Part shown: positions 46,149-55,908 of the stretch, piece by piece | How the letters are laid out: the number at the start of each line of letters is the position of its first letter | Numbering within the stretch: the stretch's first letter is position 1 | From: Nocardia acididurans | GTDB taxonomy: Bacteria > Actinomycetota > Actinomycetes > Mycobacteriales > Mycobacteriaceae | NCBI RefSeq assembly: GCF_016741815.1 | Contig: NZ_JAERRJ010000002.1 | Span: 186,001 to 250,000, forward strand | Direction: 5' to 3' | DNA length: 64,000 bases | The notes under the pieces: model-generated | The model's database searches: none | Seen by the model: only the letters and a program-made list of their open reading frames with translations | Told to the model about the DNA's origin: nothing | Program-made: the position numbers and the translations under genes

Positions 46149-47207
46149 TCACTGGCCGCTGGATCGGGCCGCGGCCTCCAGCTGCGCCAGCAGTTCGGCT
46201 CCCGACCAGGTGCGACGGTCACCGTTCTCCGCCGCTGTCACGAGTTCGATCAGGCGGCGGTTCACCGGCGTGGGCAATCCGACCATCTCACCCAGGCTCA
46301 CGATTTCACCACAGAGCCAAGGCATCTCGGTCTTGCGGCCTGCCGCCAGGTCATCGGCCATGGACGAGCGCGCCACCGGATCGATGGCCAGGATTTTGCC
46401 CGCCACCCGCCGGAACACCCCGTCGGGGACGGTGAGCAGCCGCACCATGACCTCGGGCGGCAGTACGGTCAGCCGGGCCGGGCGGATCCGCGCCCGCGTC
46501 ATGGCCGCCAGCGCTTCACGCTGGGTCAAGGCCAGGCAGCGGCGGTAATCCCGATTGGACAGCTCCTCGCGCAGCGGACGGCCCGACAGCGCGTTGATCG
46601 GGTTGTTCAGGTTGAGCAGCAGCTTCGCCCACTGCACCGGCAACAGGTCGGGGATGCGCTGCACGTCCAGGCCGGACTCGCGCAGCATCGGTTCGAAACG
46701 ATCCAGCGCCGGATCATCGGCCACCTCGACGCCGCCCGCGGTACCGCGATGGAAACGGCCCTCCCCGTGCTGCACGACATTGAACATGACCATGCCCGCC
46801 AGCACCACGCAGGCGGGCAGGATCTCCCGGATCACCGCATCGTTGCCGATACCGTTCTGCAGGCTCACCACCACCGTGCCGGGTTTCAGCTTGCCCGCCA
46901 ATTCGTTTGCCGCCGCGGCGGTATCGGCCGATTTCACGGTGATCAGCACCAGATCCGCGTCGGCCGCGCCGGTCGGATCGGTGGCGGTATGGAAGGCCGT
47001 CGCCGCCACCCGCTCGTCATGACCGTGCAGATCGGTGAGGCGCAGACCGTGCGCGGAGATCTCGTCGAGGATGCGCGGGCGGCCCACGAAGGTCACCTCC
47101 GCGCCCGCGGCGGCGAGCCTGCCGCCCACGAACACGCCGATACTGCCCGCGCCGAGCACCAGTACGCGCGGCATCGCACCCGACGCCGCAGTGGAACCAA
47201 AGGTCAA
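46149..47207 (-). CDS. 2-dehydropantoate 2-reductase (PanE/ApbA family)
   Basis: 352 residues. The NADP-binding motif is VLVLGAGSIGVFVGGRLA; VLITVKSADT, VSLQNGIGND, and the C-terminal WAKLLLNLNNPINAL with the catalytic Lys are characteristic. It reduces ketopantoate to pantoate for CoA synthesis, or acts on a related 2-keto acid. The TTG 47207 overlaps the pafC stop (TTGA) and has AGGAGG 9-10 nt upstream; ATG 47174 is the start that homology alone would suggest. From memory, this gene is not between pafC and tatA in mycobacteria. Confidence 0.85.
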   Translation of the reverse strand: MTFGSTAASGAMPRVLVLGAGSIGVFVGGRLAAAGAEVTFVGRPRILDEISAHGLRLTDLHGHDERVAATAFHTATDPTGAADADLVLITVKSADTAAAANELAGKLKPGTVVVSLQNGIGNDAVIREILPACVVLAGMVMFNVVQHGEGRFHRGTAGGVEVADDPALDRFEPMLRESGLDVQRIPDLLPVQWAKLLLNLNNPINALSGRPLREELSNRDYRRCLALTQREALAAMTRARIRPARLTVLPPEVMVRLLTVPDGVFRRVAGKILAIDPVARSSMADDLAAGRKTEMPWLCGEIVSLGEMVGLPTPVNRRLIELVTAAENGDRRTWSGAELLAQLEAAARSSGQ

Positions 47208-48286
47208 GCGGGACCGACCTCCTCGAGACCGTTCAGGGGAAAGACCGCCGCGGAACCCGCGTCGGCGGCGAGCGCGGAGTAGGCGGACAGCGCCGCACCG
47301 GAGCGGTCACGCACGGCGGTCACCAGTTCGGGCGGGCCGAGCACGGTGACGCCGGAACCGAAGCCGAGCAGCAGGCGCGCCATCCAGTCCAGGGTGGCGA
47401 AGCGCATGGTGGCCTCGATACCGCCGTCCGGGTGGGTGGTCACCTTGTGCATGGGGTACTGCTCCAGCACCCAGCCGTAGTCGGCGCGAATCAGCAAGCG
47501 CGCCAACGGGACCGCGGGGCCGTCGACGAACAGGTCGAGGGCGGAGGTCTCGTCGGCGGCGGCCTCGGCGGGCGGGCGCGCCGGCTCGTCGAGCTCGGTG
47601 GCCTCCTCGATGCGGTCGAGGCGGAACAGGCGGACGCCCTCGGCCTGACGGCACCACGCCTGCAGGTAACTGTTGTTGTCCACCAGCACGATTCGGATCG
47701 GATCCACCACCCGTTCGGAGACCACATCGCGGCTGGCCGAATAGTAGACCAGGCGCAGGGCGTGATCACGCTCGAGGGCGGAGCGGACCGTGGACACCGC
47801 CGGAGCCTCGACGGGAGCGGGGACCACCGGGCCGGTGAATTCCCTTCCGGAGATGGCGGATTCGATTTTGGCGATGGCCGAATGCGCGGCGCTCGGGTCC
47901 ACCATGCCGGGCAGGTCGGCGATCGAGCGCAGCGCCACCAGCAGGGCCGTGGCCTCGGTGGCGGTCAGGCGCAGCGGGCGGTCGATACCGGCGGAGAAGG
48001 TGACCTCGATGCTCTCTTCGGAGAACGACAGGTCGATCAGATCACCCGGGCCGTACCCCGGAAGTCCGCACATCCATAGCTGATTCAGGTCGGTCATCAG
48101 CTGCTTGGTGGTGACGCCGAGCTCGGACGCCGCCTCCGCCGCACTGATACCGGGGTTGGCCTGGAAGTACGGGACCATGTTCAGCAGTCGCGCCAACCGT
48201 GTCGACAAACGGCTGTTGGCCGCTGCCGCACCACGCCGCTCCTTGGCGCCGTCCGAAGCGCGAGCGCCATCGCCCTGCTTGCTCAC
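47204..48286 (-). CDS. pafC: WYL-domain regulator PafC
   Basis: 360 residues from GTG 48286, which overlaps the pafB stop (GTGA). An N-terminal helix-turn-helix (ISAAEAASELGVTTKQLMTDLNQLW) is followed by a WYL domain (LRLVYYSASRDVVSERVVDPIRIVLVDNNSYLQAWCRQAEGVRLFRLDRI) and a WCX region. PafB and PafC act together as a transcriptional activator of the LexA/RecA-independent DNA-damage response in mycobacteria; they are not needed for pupylation itself. Confidence 0.92.
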   Translation of the reverse strand: MSKQGDGARASDGAKERRGAAAANSRLSTRLARLLNMVPYFQANPGISAAEAASELGVTTKQLMTDLNQLWMCGLPGYGPGDLIDLSFSEESIEVTFSAGIDRPLRLTATEATALLVALRSIADLPGMVDPSAAHSAIAKIESAISGREFTGPVVPAPVEAPAVSTVRSALERDHALRLVYYSASRDVVSERVVDPIRIVLVDNNSYLQAWCRQAEGVRLFRLDRIEEATELDEPARPPAEAAADETSALDLFVDGPAVPLARLLIRADYGWVLEQYPMHKVTTHPDGGIEATMRFATLDWMARLLLGFGSGVTVLGPPELVTAVRDRSGAALSAYSALAADAGSAAVFPLNGLEEVGPA

Positions 48287-49275
48287 GCCGGGACCTCCGT
48301 CCGTTCCAGCACCGACTCCAGCCGGGCAATCACGTTGTCGCGCAGTTCTTCCGGCGCGAGGACGAGGGCGTCCACGCCGAGACCGGTGATGAGGCGCGCG
48401 AGCCAATCGCGCGAGCGCACCGGCACTTCCACGATCGAGCCCTTGCGGCCGCCGATCTCACGGTCCTCCATGGTCGCGCCGAGGCGGCGGATCTCCTGGC
48501 CGCGGCCCTCGGCGACCCACACCGTGGCCGAACCGGTGATCGGGGACTGCGAGGTCACCTCGGCGACCAGCGCGCGCAGGTCGACGTCCTCGGGCTTGTG
48601 CACGGCATTGGCGGGACCGTACTCGACGACGTCCTCGCCGATGCGGGAGATGCGGAAGACGCGGGTGGCGTCGCGGGCATTGTCGTGCCCGGCCAGATAC
48701 CAGCGGCCGTGATGGGTGACCACACCCCACGGCTGCACGTCTCGCTCGACCGGATCGCCGTGCGATTGCCGATGCCGGAACTTGACCGACCGCCCGGCAT
48801 CGATGGCTGCCAGAAGCTTGCCCAGCACCGGTTCCGACCCCCGGGTGCGCGCCGGCACCGCGGGCACGGAAGCCACCGCGGCCTCCGGCTCCACGTGAAT
48901 TCCGGCCGCCTTCAACTTCATCAGCCCGCCCTCGGCGGCGGCCGCCAGCTCCGGGGACTCCCACAGCTGCACCGCCACCGCGACCGCGGCGGCTTCCTCA
49001 CTGGTCAGATCGATATCCGGCAGCTCGTACGCATCCCGGTTGATCCGGTAGCCCTCGGCACCCGAATACCGGCTGACCGGACCGATTTCCAGAGGAATGC
49101 CCAGATCGCGCAGCTCGTTCTTGTCCCGCTCGAACATGCGGCTGAACGCCTCATCGCTCGCGGACTCCTCGTACCCCGCCACACTTTCCCGGATCCGCTC
49201 CGCGGTCAGGAATTGCCGGGTGGACAGCAGCGCGATAACCAGATTCATCAACCGCTCGACCTTGGATATCGCCAC
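48283..49275 (-). CDS. pafB: WYL-domain regulator PafB
   Basis: 330 residues beginning MAISKVERLMNLVIALLSTRQFLTAERIRESVAGY, the winged-helix domain. The WYL domain (SVKFRHRQSHGDPVERDVQPWGVVTHHGRWYLAGHDNARDATRVFRISRI) is intact. It works as a heteromer with PafC. Terminator stems between pafA and pafB suggest that pafB, pafC, panE, tatA, tatC and helY are a transcription unit separate from pafA. Confidence 0.93.
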   Translation of the reverse strand: MAISKVERLMNLVIALLSTRQFLTAERIRESVAGYEESASDEAFSRMFERDKNELRDLGIPLEIGPVSRYSGAEGYRINRDAYELPDIDLTSEEAAAVAVAVQLWESPELAAAAEGGLMKLKAAGIHVEPEAAVASVPAVPARTRGSEPVLGKLLAAIDAGRSVKFRHRQSHGDPVERDVQPWGVVTHHGRWYLAGHDNARDATRVFRISRIGEDVVEYGPANAVHKPEDVDLRALVAEVTSQSPITGSATVWVAEGRGQEIRRLGATMEDREIGGRKGSIVEVPVRSRDWLARLITGLGVDALVLAPEELRDNVIARLESVLERTEVPA

Positions 49276-49442
49276 CCGTTAGAGAGTAGTGCGCCCCGCA
49301 ACCGGACGTCGTGCGACCCGGGTCACGAGTCGCGAATCCGCCCTCGCGGACCATCGACTCCAGGACCGGCGCGCCCGTGCGCGCGCGGGCATGGCCCCGG
49401 CCCACCGCGAATACGAGGGGCCAGACGGGCCCATTTCAATGA

Positions 49443-49496
49443 GTCCCGGCGGGCCGGGACGCAGAGCGGGCCGCGAATCCCGAGATTCGCGGCCCG
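49443..49496 (-). terminator. Tandem hairpins downstream of pafA, in a 324-bp gap
   Basis: CGGGCCGCGAATC/GATTCGCGGCCCG (49467-49496) is a perfect 13-bp stem with a CCGA loop, and GTCCCGG/CCGGGAC (49443-49460) is a second stem. A third, GGGGC-GAA-GCCCC, lies nearer pafA at about 49558-49572. Together they should stop pafA transcription before pafB. The rest of 49276-49599 shows no gene. Confidence 0.65.
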
Positions 49497-49599
49497 TGCT
49501 TCGGGGGCCGGGGCGGGCTCCTGACACCCCTGCCCGCCACCCTGCTCCTGGGGGTTCGGGGGCGAAGCCCCGGAGAATCCCCAAGAGTCGGGTTCCACC

Positions 49600-50958
49600 T
49601 CACATGGAGGCGATGAGCCGATCCACGCGCTCGTCGACCGAGCGGAACGGGTCCTTGCAGAGCACCGTGCGCTGCGCCTGATCGTTGAGCTTCAGGTGGA
49701 CCCAGTCCACGGTGAAGTCGCGACCGGCCTCCTGGGCGGCGGTGATGAAATCGCCGCGCAGTTTGGCGCGCGTGGTCTGCGGCGGGGTCGTCACCGCGGC
49801 GTCCACGGCCTCGTCCTCGGTGATCCGCTTGGCCAGACCCTTGCGCTGCAGCAGGTCGAAGACGCCGCGGCCGCGCTTGATGTCGTGGTAGGCCAGATCC
49901 AGCTGGGCGATCTTGGGATCGGACAGCTCCATGTTGTAGCGGTCCTGGTAGCGCTGGAACAGCTTGCGCTTGATCACCCAGTCGATCTCGGTGTCGACCT
50001 TGGCGAAGTCCTGCGCCTCGACGGCGTCGAGGGTGCGGCCCCACAGATCGACGACCGCGTCCACCTGCGGGTCGCGATCGCGGTTGCGCAGATGCTCGAC
50101 GGCGCGGGCGTAGTACTCGCGCTGGATATCGAGGGCGCTGGCCTGCCGTCCGCCCGCCAACCGCACCGGACGCCGCCCGGTGAGATCATGCGACACCTCG
50201 CGAATGGCCCGAATCGGGTTGTCCAGCGCGAAGTCCCGGAACGCCACCCCGGCCTCGATCATCTCGAGCACCAGCGACGCCGTGCCGACCTTCAGCATGG
50301 TGGTGGGCTCGGCCATATTGGAGTCGCCCACGATGACATGCAGCCGCCGGTACTTCTCGGCATCGGCGTGCGGCTCGTCACGCGTATTGATGATCGGCCG
50401 GGACCGCGTGGTCGCCGAGGACACGCCCTCCCAGATGTGCTCGGCGCGCTGCGACAGGCAGAAGGTGGCCGCCTTCGGCGTCTGCAGCACCTTGCCCGCA
50501 CCACAGATGAGCTGTCGCGTCACCAGGAAGGGCAGAAGCACATCGGAAATCCGCGAGAACTCCCCCGCACGCACCACGAGGAAATTCTCGTGACACCCGT
50601 ACGAGTTTCCCGCCGAGTCGGTGTTGTTCTTGAAGAGGTAGATATCGCCCCCGATACCCTCTTCCGCCAACCGCTGCTCGGCGTCTATCAGCAGGTCCTC
50701 CAGGACGCGCTCACCGGCGCGATCGTGGGTGACGAGCTGCACCAAGCTGTCACATTCGGCCGTAGCGTACTCCGGATGGGAACCGACATCGAGGTAGAGC
50801 CGGGCACCGTTGCGGAGGAACACGTTCGAACTACGGCCCCAGGAAACCACCCGGCGGAACAGATACCGGGCCACCTCGTCAGGGCTCAACCGACGGTGAC
50901 CGTGGAACGTGCACGTCACCCCGAATTCGGTCTCGATCCCCATGATTCGTCGCTGCAC
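49600..50958 (-). CDS. pafA: Pup--protein ligase PafA
   Basis: 452 residues, the same length as the mycobacterial enzyme and almost colinear with it. [16 protein letters not shown] gives the metal-binding Glu, [21 protein letters not shown] holds the catalytic Asp loop, and [48 protein letters not shown] and [16 protein letters not shown] are invariant segments. It phosphorylates the C-terminal Glu of Pup and joins it to substrate lysines. It is followed by tandem terminator stems. Confidence 0.95.
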   Translation of the reverse strand: MQRRIMGIETEFGVTCTFHGHRRLSPDEVARYLFRRVVSWGRSSNVFLRNGARLYLDVGSHPEYATAECDSLVQLVTHDRAGERVLEDLLIDAEQRLAEEGIGGDIYLFKNNTDSAGNSYGCHENFLVVRAGEFSRISDVLLPFLVTRQLICGAGKVLQTPKAATFCLSQRAEHIWEGVSSATTRSRPIINTRDEPHADAEKYRRLHVIVGDSNMAEPTTMLKVGTASLVLEMIEAGVAFRDFALDNPIRAIREVSHDLTGRRPVRLAGGRQASALDIQREYYARAVEHLRNRDRDPQVDAVVDLWGRTLDAVEAQDFAKVDTEIDWVIKRKLFQRYQDRYNMELSDPKIAQLDLAYHDIKRGRGVFDLLQRKGLAKRITEDEAVDAAVTTPPQTTRAKLRGDFITAAQEAGRDFTVDWVHLKLNDQAQRTVLCKDPFRSVDERVDRLIASM

Positions 50959-51065
50959 ATCTTCGACATTACAGCTCTGAAGTGCTCAATAAGGGCGCAT
51001 GTGAGCAGCCCGTGCAAACGTATTGGCAACGATTTCGCACGGGTTGCAACGTCGCACCCCGTGTA

Positions 51066-51120
51066 GCCAGCGAAAAAGAAGGCCCCTTCGCACTCTCCTA
51101 TGCGGAGTGCAAAGGGGCCT
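51066..51120 (-). terminator. Intrinsic terminator of the pup-prcB-prcA operon
   Basis: A 16-bp stem with one mismatch: AGGCCCCTTCGCACTC (51080-51095) against GAGTGCAAAGGGGCCT (51105-51120), with a 9-nt loop. Read on the minus strand, the stem is followed at once by TTCTTTTT. This is a classical factor-independent terminator, uncommon for this GC-rich genome, and separates prcA from pafA. Confidence 0.88.
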
Positions 51121-51143
51121 CGTCCCGAATATCGGGATGTGCC

Positions 51144-51917
51144 TTAGGGATTGGAGGGATCCCCGGCGCCGGGCTTGTCGGCTTCGGCGTCCGTCTTGGC
51201 GGTGCCGGCCTTGCCGGTGATGATTTGCTGGAGGGCTGCGCCCTGGATGCGGCGGAAGGCGCGCCGGGGGCGGGCCTGTTCCAGGGTGGCTACCTCCAGG
51301 GAGGCCACGCCGATGGTGCGTTTTTCCTTGTCACCCTCGGGGGCGGCTTTCTGCAGGGCCGCGGTCGCCACGGTGATGGCGGAGTGCAGGTCCAGGCCGG
51401 GCTTGTAGGAAGCCTTGAGGGCGGTGACGATCGGGTCGGTGTTGCCGCCCATCACCACGAATTCCCGTTCGTCGACGATGGATCCGTCGAAGTTGATCCG
51501 GTACAGGACCGAATTGGCCTCCTGCTCCGGATATCCCACCTCGGCGACGCAGATCTCCACCTCGAAGGGCTTGAGCTGGTCGGTGAAGATGGTGCCGAGG
51601 CTCTGCGCGTACAGGTTGGCCAGGAACCGGCCGGTGACGTCCCGGCGGTCGAACTGGTACCCGCGCAGATCCGCCTGCAGGATGCCGCCGCGGCGCAGGC
51701 TCTCGAATTCGTTGTACTTGCCGACGGCGGCGAAACCGACGCGGTCGTACAACTCGCTCACCTTGTGCAGTGTCGCCGAAGGGTTCTCGGCGACGAACAC
51801 CACACCTTTGTCGTACACGAGCACGATGACACTGCGGCCCCGTGCGATGCCCTTGCGCGCAAGTTCGGTCTTGTCGCGCATGATCTGTTCGGCCGACGCG
51901 TAATACGGCAGTGTCAT
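51144..51917 (-). CDS. prcA: 20S proteasome alpha subunit
   Basis: 257 residues starting [47 protein letters not shown], the actinobacterial alpha subunit with its gating N-terminus. [23 protein letters not shown] is characteristic. The tail is polar and Ala/Asp-rich. ATG 51917 overlaps the prcB stop (ATGA). It forms the outer rings of the core particle and docks the Mpa/ARC ATPase, whose gene is outside the window. Confidence 0.94.
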   Translation of the reverse strand: MTLPYYASAEQIMRDKTELARKGIARGRSVIVLVYDKGVVFVAENPSATLHKVSELYDRVGFAAVGKYNEFESLRRGGILQADLRGYQFDRRDVTGRFLANLYAQSLGTIFTDQLKPFEVEICVAEVGYPEQEANSVLYRINFDGSIVDEREFVVMGGNTDPIVTALKASYKPGLDLHSAITVATAALQKAAPEGDKEKRTIGVASLEVATLEQARPRRAFRRIQGAALQQIITGKAGTAKTDAEADKPGAGDPSNP

Positions 51918-52762
51918 GCTTCGCCGCCCCCTTCAGCCGCCAGCGCGGAACGCTCGCTCACGATCGTCCGCGTGATCTCCTCGAGCTGTTCGTCGGTGAC
52001 CTCCACCGCGCCCTCGGCGTCGATGGCGACCGCGGTCGGGTAGATCCGGCGCATGGTGTCCGGACCGCCGGTGGCGGTGTCGTCGTCGGCGGCGTCGAAC
52101 AGGGACTCGACCGCGATGCGCAGGGCCTGGTCCTGGTCGATGCCGCGACGGTAGGTCTTCTTCAGCGACGACTTGGCGAACAGGGAGCCGGAGCCGACCG
52201 CGGTGTAGCCGAAACGCTCTTCACTGCGGCCGCCGACCACGTCATACGAGATGATGCGGCCGGATTTGTCCGGATCCTGGGCGTCGGGGTCGAAGCCGAC
52301 GAGCAGCGGAACCACCGCCAGACCCTGCAGGGCGGCGGGCAGATTGTCGCGCACCATCTTCGACAGCTTGTTGGCCTTGCCGTCGAAGGTCAGGGGCACG
52401 CCCTCGATCTTCTCGTAGTACTCGAGCTCCACCGCGAACAGGCGGATCATCTCGATCGCCATGCCCGCGGTGCCCGCGATACCGGCCGCCGAGAAGGTGT
52501 CGGTGATGTACACCTTCTCGATGTCGCGGCTGGCCAGCAGATTGCCCTGAGTGGCTCGACGGTCGCCCGCGATCAGCACGCCGCCGCGGAAACTGACCGC
52601 GACGATGGTGGTGCCGTGCGGCGCGAGATCCGACGGCACCGGAGCACCGTCGGATCCGAAACCGTTGCCCGGCAACAGTTCCGGCGCGTACATCCGCAGA
52701 TATTCGGAGAAGGAGGAGAGGGCGAACCCCGTCTGGAGCCGCAGGGGATCACCTGGTGTCAC
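51914..52762 (-). CDS. prcB: 20S proteasome beta subunit
   Basis: 282 residues. A propeptide of about 50 residues ends at PHG, exposing the catalytic Thr51 ([21 protein letters not shown]). [25 protein letters not shown] and [27 protein letters not shown] are typical. After self-processing it supplies the proteolytic sites. GTG 52762 overlaps the pup stop (GTGA). Confidence 0.95.
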   Translation of the reverse strand: MTPGDPLRLQTGFALSSFSEYLRMYAPELLPGNGFGSDGAPVPSDLAPHGTTIVAVSFRGGVLIAGDRRATQGNLLASRDIEKVYITDTFSAAGIAGTAGMAIEMIRLFAVELEYYEKIEGVPLTFDGKANKLSKMVRDNLPAALQGLAVVPLLVGFDPDAQDPDKSGRIISYDVVGGRSEERFGYTAVGSGSLFAKSSLKKTYRRGIDQDQALRIAVESLFDAADDDTATGGPDTMRRIYPTAVAIDAEGAVEVTDEQLEEITRTIVSERSALAAEGGGEA

Positions 52763-52953
52763 TGGCCGCCCTTCTGAACGTACGCACGCACGAAGTCCTC
52801 CGCGTTCTCCTCCAGAACGTCGTCGATCTCGTCGAGCAGGTCGTCGGTTTCCTCAGCCAGTTTCTCGCGCCGTTCCTGACCGGCGGCGCCTGCGCCCTCG
52901 GGGCCCTCGTCCTCGTCGCCACCACCGGTGCGCTTGGTCTGCTCTTGTGCCAT
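52759..52953 (-). CDS. pup: Prokaryotic ubiquitin-like protein Pup
   Basis: 64 residues, intrinsically disordered N-terminal half, then the coiled-coil region ([36 protein letters not shown] is the family core). It ends Gly-Gly-Gln, so it must be deamidated by Dop before PafA can use it. The pup-prcB-prcA genes overlap by 4 bp each and are one operon. The 256 bp upstream hold its promoter and no gene. Confidence 0.96.
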   Translation of the reverse strand: MAQEQTKRTGGGDEDEGPEGAGAAGQERREKLAEETDDLLDEIDDVLEENAEDFVRAYVQKGGQ

Positions 52954-53209
52954 AGCAGCCGACCTCCTCTGTGATCATCGGCGAGCTCCGGAGAAAATCC
53001 GAAGCTCGTCCCACAACACTACCCATGAGCGGGCGCAACATGCCGGATTAAACCGCAATGTGGGTTGGCCGTGATCTCCCGGAAGCCCACGGCGACGGCG
53101 CGCCGCGGAGATCCGCGAAACATCCGGCACGGCACGCCCCGTTCATCCCGCGGCAAACCTCCAGTAGCCGGACCTCGCTCGCCGTGGAGGTCAGCGGGCG
53201 CGCGCGTGG

Positions 53210-54898
53210 TCAGCCGAACGCCACGGCCAGCAGCGCAGCCGATGCGAGAAGCGCATAGATCGCCGCCGCCACCCGCAACCCGAAGCGCAACAGCGTGTGC
53301 TCGGAAATCCCCGCCTCCCGCGCCCGCTCACCGGACACGGCCAGAATCAGCATGATCATCGGCAGCGAAGTGAACACCGCATGCCCCGCACCACAGTTCT
53401 GCAATGCCGCGAACCACGTCCCCAGCCCCTCGGGCGCGAGCTGCTGCTGCAACGGCATCATCAGCACGTTCCCGCCCACATTCGACCCGGTCACGAATCC
53501 GCTCACCATGCCGAGCGCGGGCGCGGCCAAGGCCACCACCGGCTCCGGGGCGTCGGCCACCGCCGCACCCACCCGCGCGATCATCCCGCTGTCGGCCATC
53601 AACCGCCCCAGCACCACGAATCCGCTGAGCGCGAACAGCGGCCGCGCCACCCGGGTCAGCGCGGCCCGAGCATCGGCCCGGTGCACCCGCCCTCGATCCA
53701 GCAGCAGCGCGGCCGCCAGCAGCGGCAACCCGGGCGAGGTCAGCAGCGCGAAACTCGCTCCACCCGCATGTACCGCCGGGGTGGGCGCCCCGGCGGCAGT
53801 CGCCAAGCGCAGCACCGCGATTCCGCCGAGCACCAGCCCGTAGGCGCGAAGCACCGAGCCCGGAGGCGTCAGACCACCCGTGGACCGAGTGTGTTCGGCC
53901 ACACCGATTACGTTGCGCCCCACGGTGTTCACCACACGACCACCGTGCGTTCGCCACTCTCCTGCGATACGGACGGCCAGGGAGCGGGAGCCCGCGGAGG
54001 ACCGCGAGACGGCTGCCGCGGTCCCGGATGAGTCCGCATCGAACCCCACAGCGGAGCGCGTCGAATCGATGTCGAGTTCGGGTGCGCCGCTTGCAGTGTC
54101 CGCACCCGATCGAATCACGCGGACGCTGGTGGACCGGGACCGCCACAGTGCGCACAGCGCCAATCCGGCTGCGGTGGTGAACAATCCGGCCAGCACGCCC
54201 GCCGGTGCGACGACGCCCAGGCGATTCCAGAGCAGCAACCCGGCCGACAGGGTCGCGCCCGCGCTCGCGGCCACCAGCACCGCGCGCAGCCGCTGCCGCG
54301 GCCGAGCCAGCACGGCGGCCCACGCGGTCACCAGCGGGAAGACGAGCGCACTGGTCAGCGCGGTGGCGGTACCCAGCGTGCCGACCGGTAGCGCGGTGAG
54401 CGACGCGCCGATGGCGGTGGCGAGCCCGAGGGTTCCCCACGGCATGATGTTCATCCCCAGCATGGCCTGCCGCAGGGCCGTCGCGGGCGGTGCGAGCGCG
54501 AGCAGCACCGGCACGGTCACCAGCAGTGAGACGCCGAATCCGGTGAGCGCCTCCACCATCGGCGCGATGCCCGCCACCACGAGCGCGATCTTCGCCGGTC
54601 CGGGCAGCGGCAGCGCCCGCACCCAGTCCCGCAGTGAATCGTGCACTCCCCGGCGTCCGAGCACCTGACTCAGATACACGCCGGGCAGCATCACCGCCGC
54701 CGCATTGAGCACCAGCAGGCCGGCGGCCCCCGCCCCGGTACCCAATCCTGTACTCGTCACCGTGAATTCGGGCCGCCACACGATCAGCAGTACTGCCACG
54801 CCCACCCCGGTGAGGGCCGCCCAGTGCGCGGGCCGCCGCAGACCGGTGATCATCCCCAGCACCACTATCAGCGGCAGCACCGCCATCGCCCAGATCAT
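53210..54898 (-). CDS. L-lactate permease family transporter
   Basis: 562 residues with about 13-14 transmembrane helices. APMVEALTGFGVSLLVTVPVLLAL, MLGMNIMPWGTLGLATAIG, GSNVGGNVLMMPLQQQL and WFAALQNCGAGHAVFTSLPMIM are the LctP/LldP signatures. A long polar cytoplasmic loop (about residues 235-335; Ser/Arg-rich) separates the halves. It imports lactate or glycolate with protons. No lactate dehydrogenase gene is next to it. It sits between pup and dop, which are adjacent in mycobacteria. Confidence 0.9.
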   Translation of the reverse strand: MIWAMAVLPLIVVLGMITGLRRPAHWAALTGVGVAVLLIVWRPEFTVTSTGLGTGAGAAGLLVLNAAAVMLPGVYLSQVLGRRGVHDSLRDWVRALPLPGPAKIALVVAGIAPMVEALTGFGVSLLVTVPVLLALAPPATALRQAMLGMNIMPWGTLGLATAIGASLTALPVGTLGTATALTSALVFPLVTAWAAVLARPRQRLRAVLVAASAGATLSAGLLLWNRLGVVAPAGVLAGLFTTAAGLALCALWRSRSTSVRVIRSGADTASGAPELDIDSTRSAVGFDADSSGTAAAVSRSSAGSRSLAVRIAGEWRTHGGRVVNTVGRNVIGVAEHTRSTGGLTPPGSVLRAYGLVLGGIAVLRLATAAGAPTPAVHAGGASFALLTSPGLPLLAAALLLDRGRVHRADARAALTRVARPLFALSGFVVLGRLMADSGMIARVGAAVADAPEPVVALAAPALGMVSGFVTGSNVGGNVLMMPLQQQLAPEGLGTWFAALQNCGAGHAVFTSLPMIMLILAVSGERAREAGISEHTLLRFGLRVAAAIYALLASAALLAVAFG

Positions 54899-55000
54899 CG
54901 CTTCTCACACAGCCTTTCGTCGCACACACCAACTGCGACAAAGCCTGGCGATCAGGGCACCGCGCGGTCTTGAACAAAAATCTCGCGCGAGCGAATCGGG

Positions 55001-55810
55001 TCAGGGGCGGATCGCGCCGGGGGTGACGCCGAAGTAGCGCTTGCAGATTCGGGTCAGGTGGGCTTGATCGGCGAAACCGGTGGCGACGGCGACCTCGGCG
55101 GGCTGACCACCGGCGAGCAGGAGGCGGCGGGCGCGGTTGGCGCGCAGGCGCAGCAGATAGGCGTGGGGCGGCAGTCCGTAGGCGGCGCGGAAGGCATTGA
55201 TCAGGGTCGCGCGCGGAATACCCACCGCCGCAGTCAGTTCGGCGACGGTGACCGGTTCGGTCCAGCGATCGTGCAACATCTGGCGAGCGGCGTCGAGGCC
55301 CAGCCGTGGCAGCACCGGCGGCCCGGCCGAACCACCGCGCAGGGCATGCCGGGTGAGAACCGCGCCCAACCCGGTGAGCAGCAACGATTCCGCGGTGAGC
55401 GGATCGGTGGGCTGCTCCTGCTCGCGATGCGCGTGCCGCAGGCCCGCGAACAGCGCGTCGTCACGGACCACGGTATCGGGAAACCAGACGTCCCGAGACC
55501 CGAGCCGCTCGCCCGCGATCTCCGCGACGAGCGCGGTATCGAAGTAGAACATGCGATACCGCCACCCGGATTCGACGGCGGCGAATCCGGTATGCACCTG
55601 CCCGGGGTTGATGATCACCAGCTGCCCAGCCGGAATCACCACCTTCCCCCCGGTCAGATGCAGTCCCTCGGCCCCCTCTTCGATAACGCCGACCGCCAGC
55701 TGCTCATGACTGTGCTTGTCGAATTCGAAGGACTCGAACCGCGCCGCGAGCAGATCCACCTGGGGGCTGGCCGCCGAGGTCCACAGGCGTGCCTGTTCCC
55801 CGGTTCCCAT
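55001..55810 (-). CDS. AraC-family regulator with cupin sensing domain
   Basis: 269 residues. The N-terminal cupin (FESFEFDKHSHEQLAVGVIEEGAEGLHLTGGKVVIPAGQLVIINPGQVHTG) is the AraC_binding type. The double helix-turn-helix is VTVAELTAAVGIPRATLINAFRAAYG and PAEVAVATGFADQAHLTRICKRYFG. It lies directly upstream of the lactate permease gene (102 bp) on the same strand, so it most likely controls that transporter. A terminator stem separates it from dop. Confidence 0.87.
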   Translation of the reverse strand: MGTGEQARLWTSAASPQVDLLAARFESFEFDKHSHEQLAVGVIEEGAEGLHLTGGKVVIPAGQLVIINPGQVHTGFAAVESGWRYRMFYFDTALVAEIAGERLGSRDVWFPDTVVRDDALFAGLRHAHREQEQPTDPLTAESLLLTGLGAVLTRHALRGGSAGPPVLPRLGLDAARQMLHDRWTEPVTVAELTAAVGIPRATLINAFRAAYGLPPHAYLLRLRANRARRLLLAGGQPAEVAVATGFADQAHLTRICKRYFGVTPGAIRP

Positions 55811-55868
55811 TCGCGCATGCTAGCAAACGATTTCGGTGAATTGCCTGCTCACAGCAGGGAATAGCGCA

Positions 55869-55902
55869 GGGCCGGTTCGCCTTTCGACAGGCGGACCGGC
55901 CC
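55869..55902 (-). terminator. 14-bp hairpin directly after dop
   Basis: GGGCCGGTTCGCCT (55869-55882), 6-nt loop, AGGCGGACCGGCCC (55889-55902), one T-G wobble. It begins 6 bp past the dop stop on the minus strand, showing that dop is not co-transcribed with the AraC, permease or pup genes downstream. Confidence 0.75.
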
Positions 55903-55908
55903 CGGTGC

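Noticed and set aside
49276..49599. Short ORFs on both strands in the pafA-pafB gap
   Set aside because: Their translations are low-complexity and arise from GC-rich hairpin sequence; no Shine-Dalgarno or family support.
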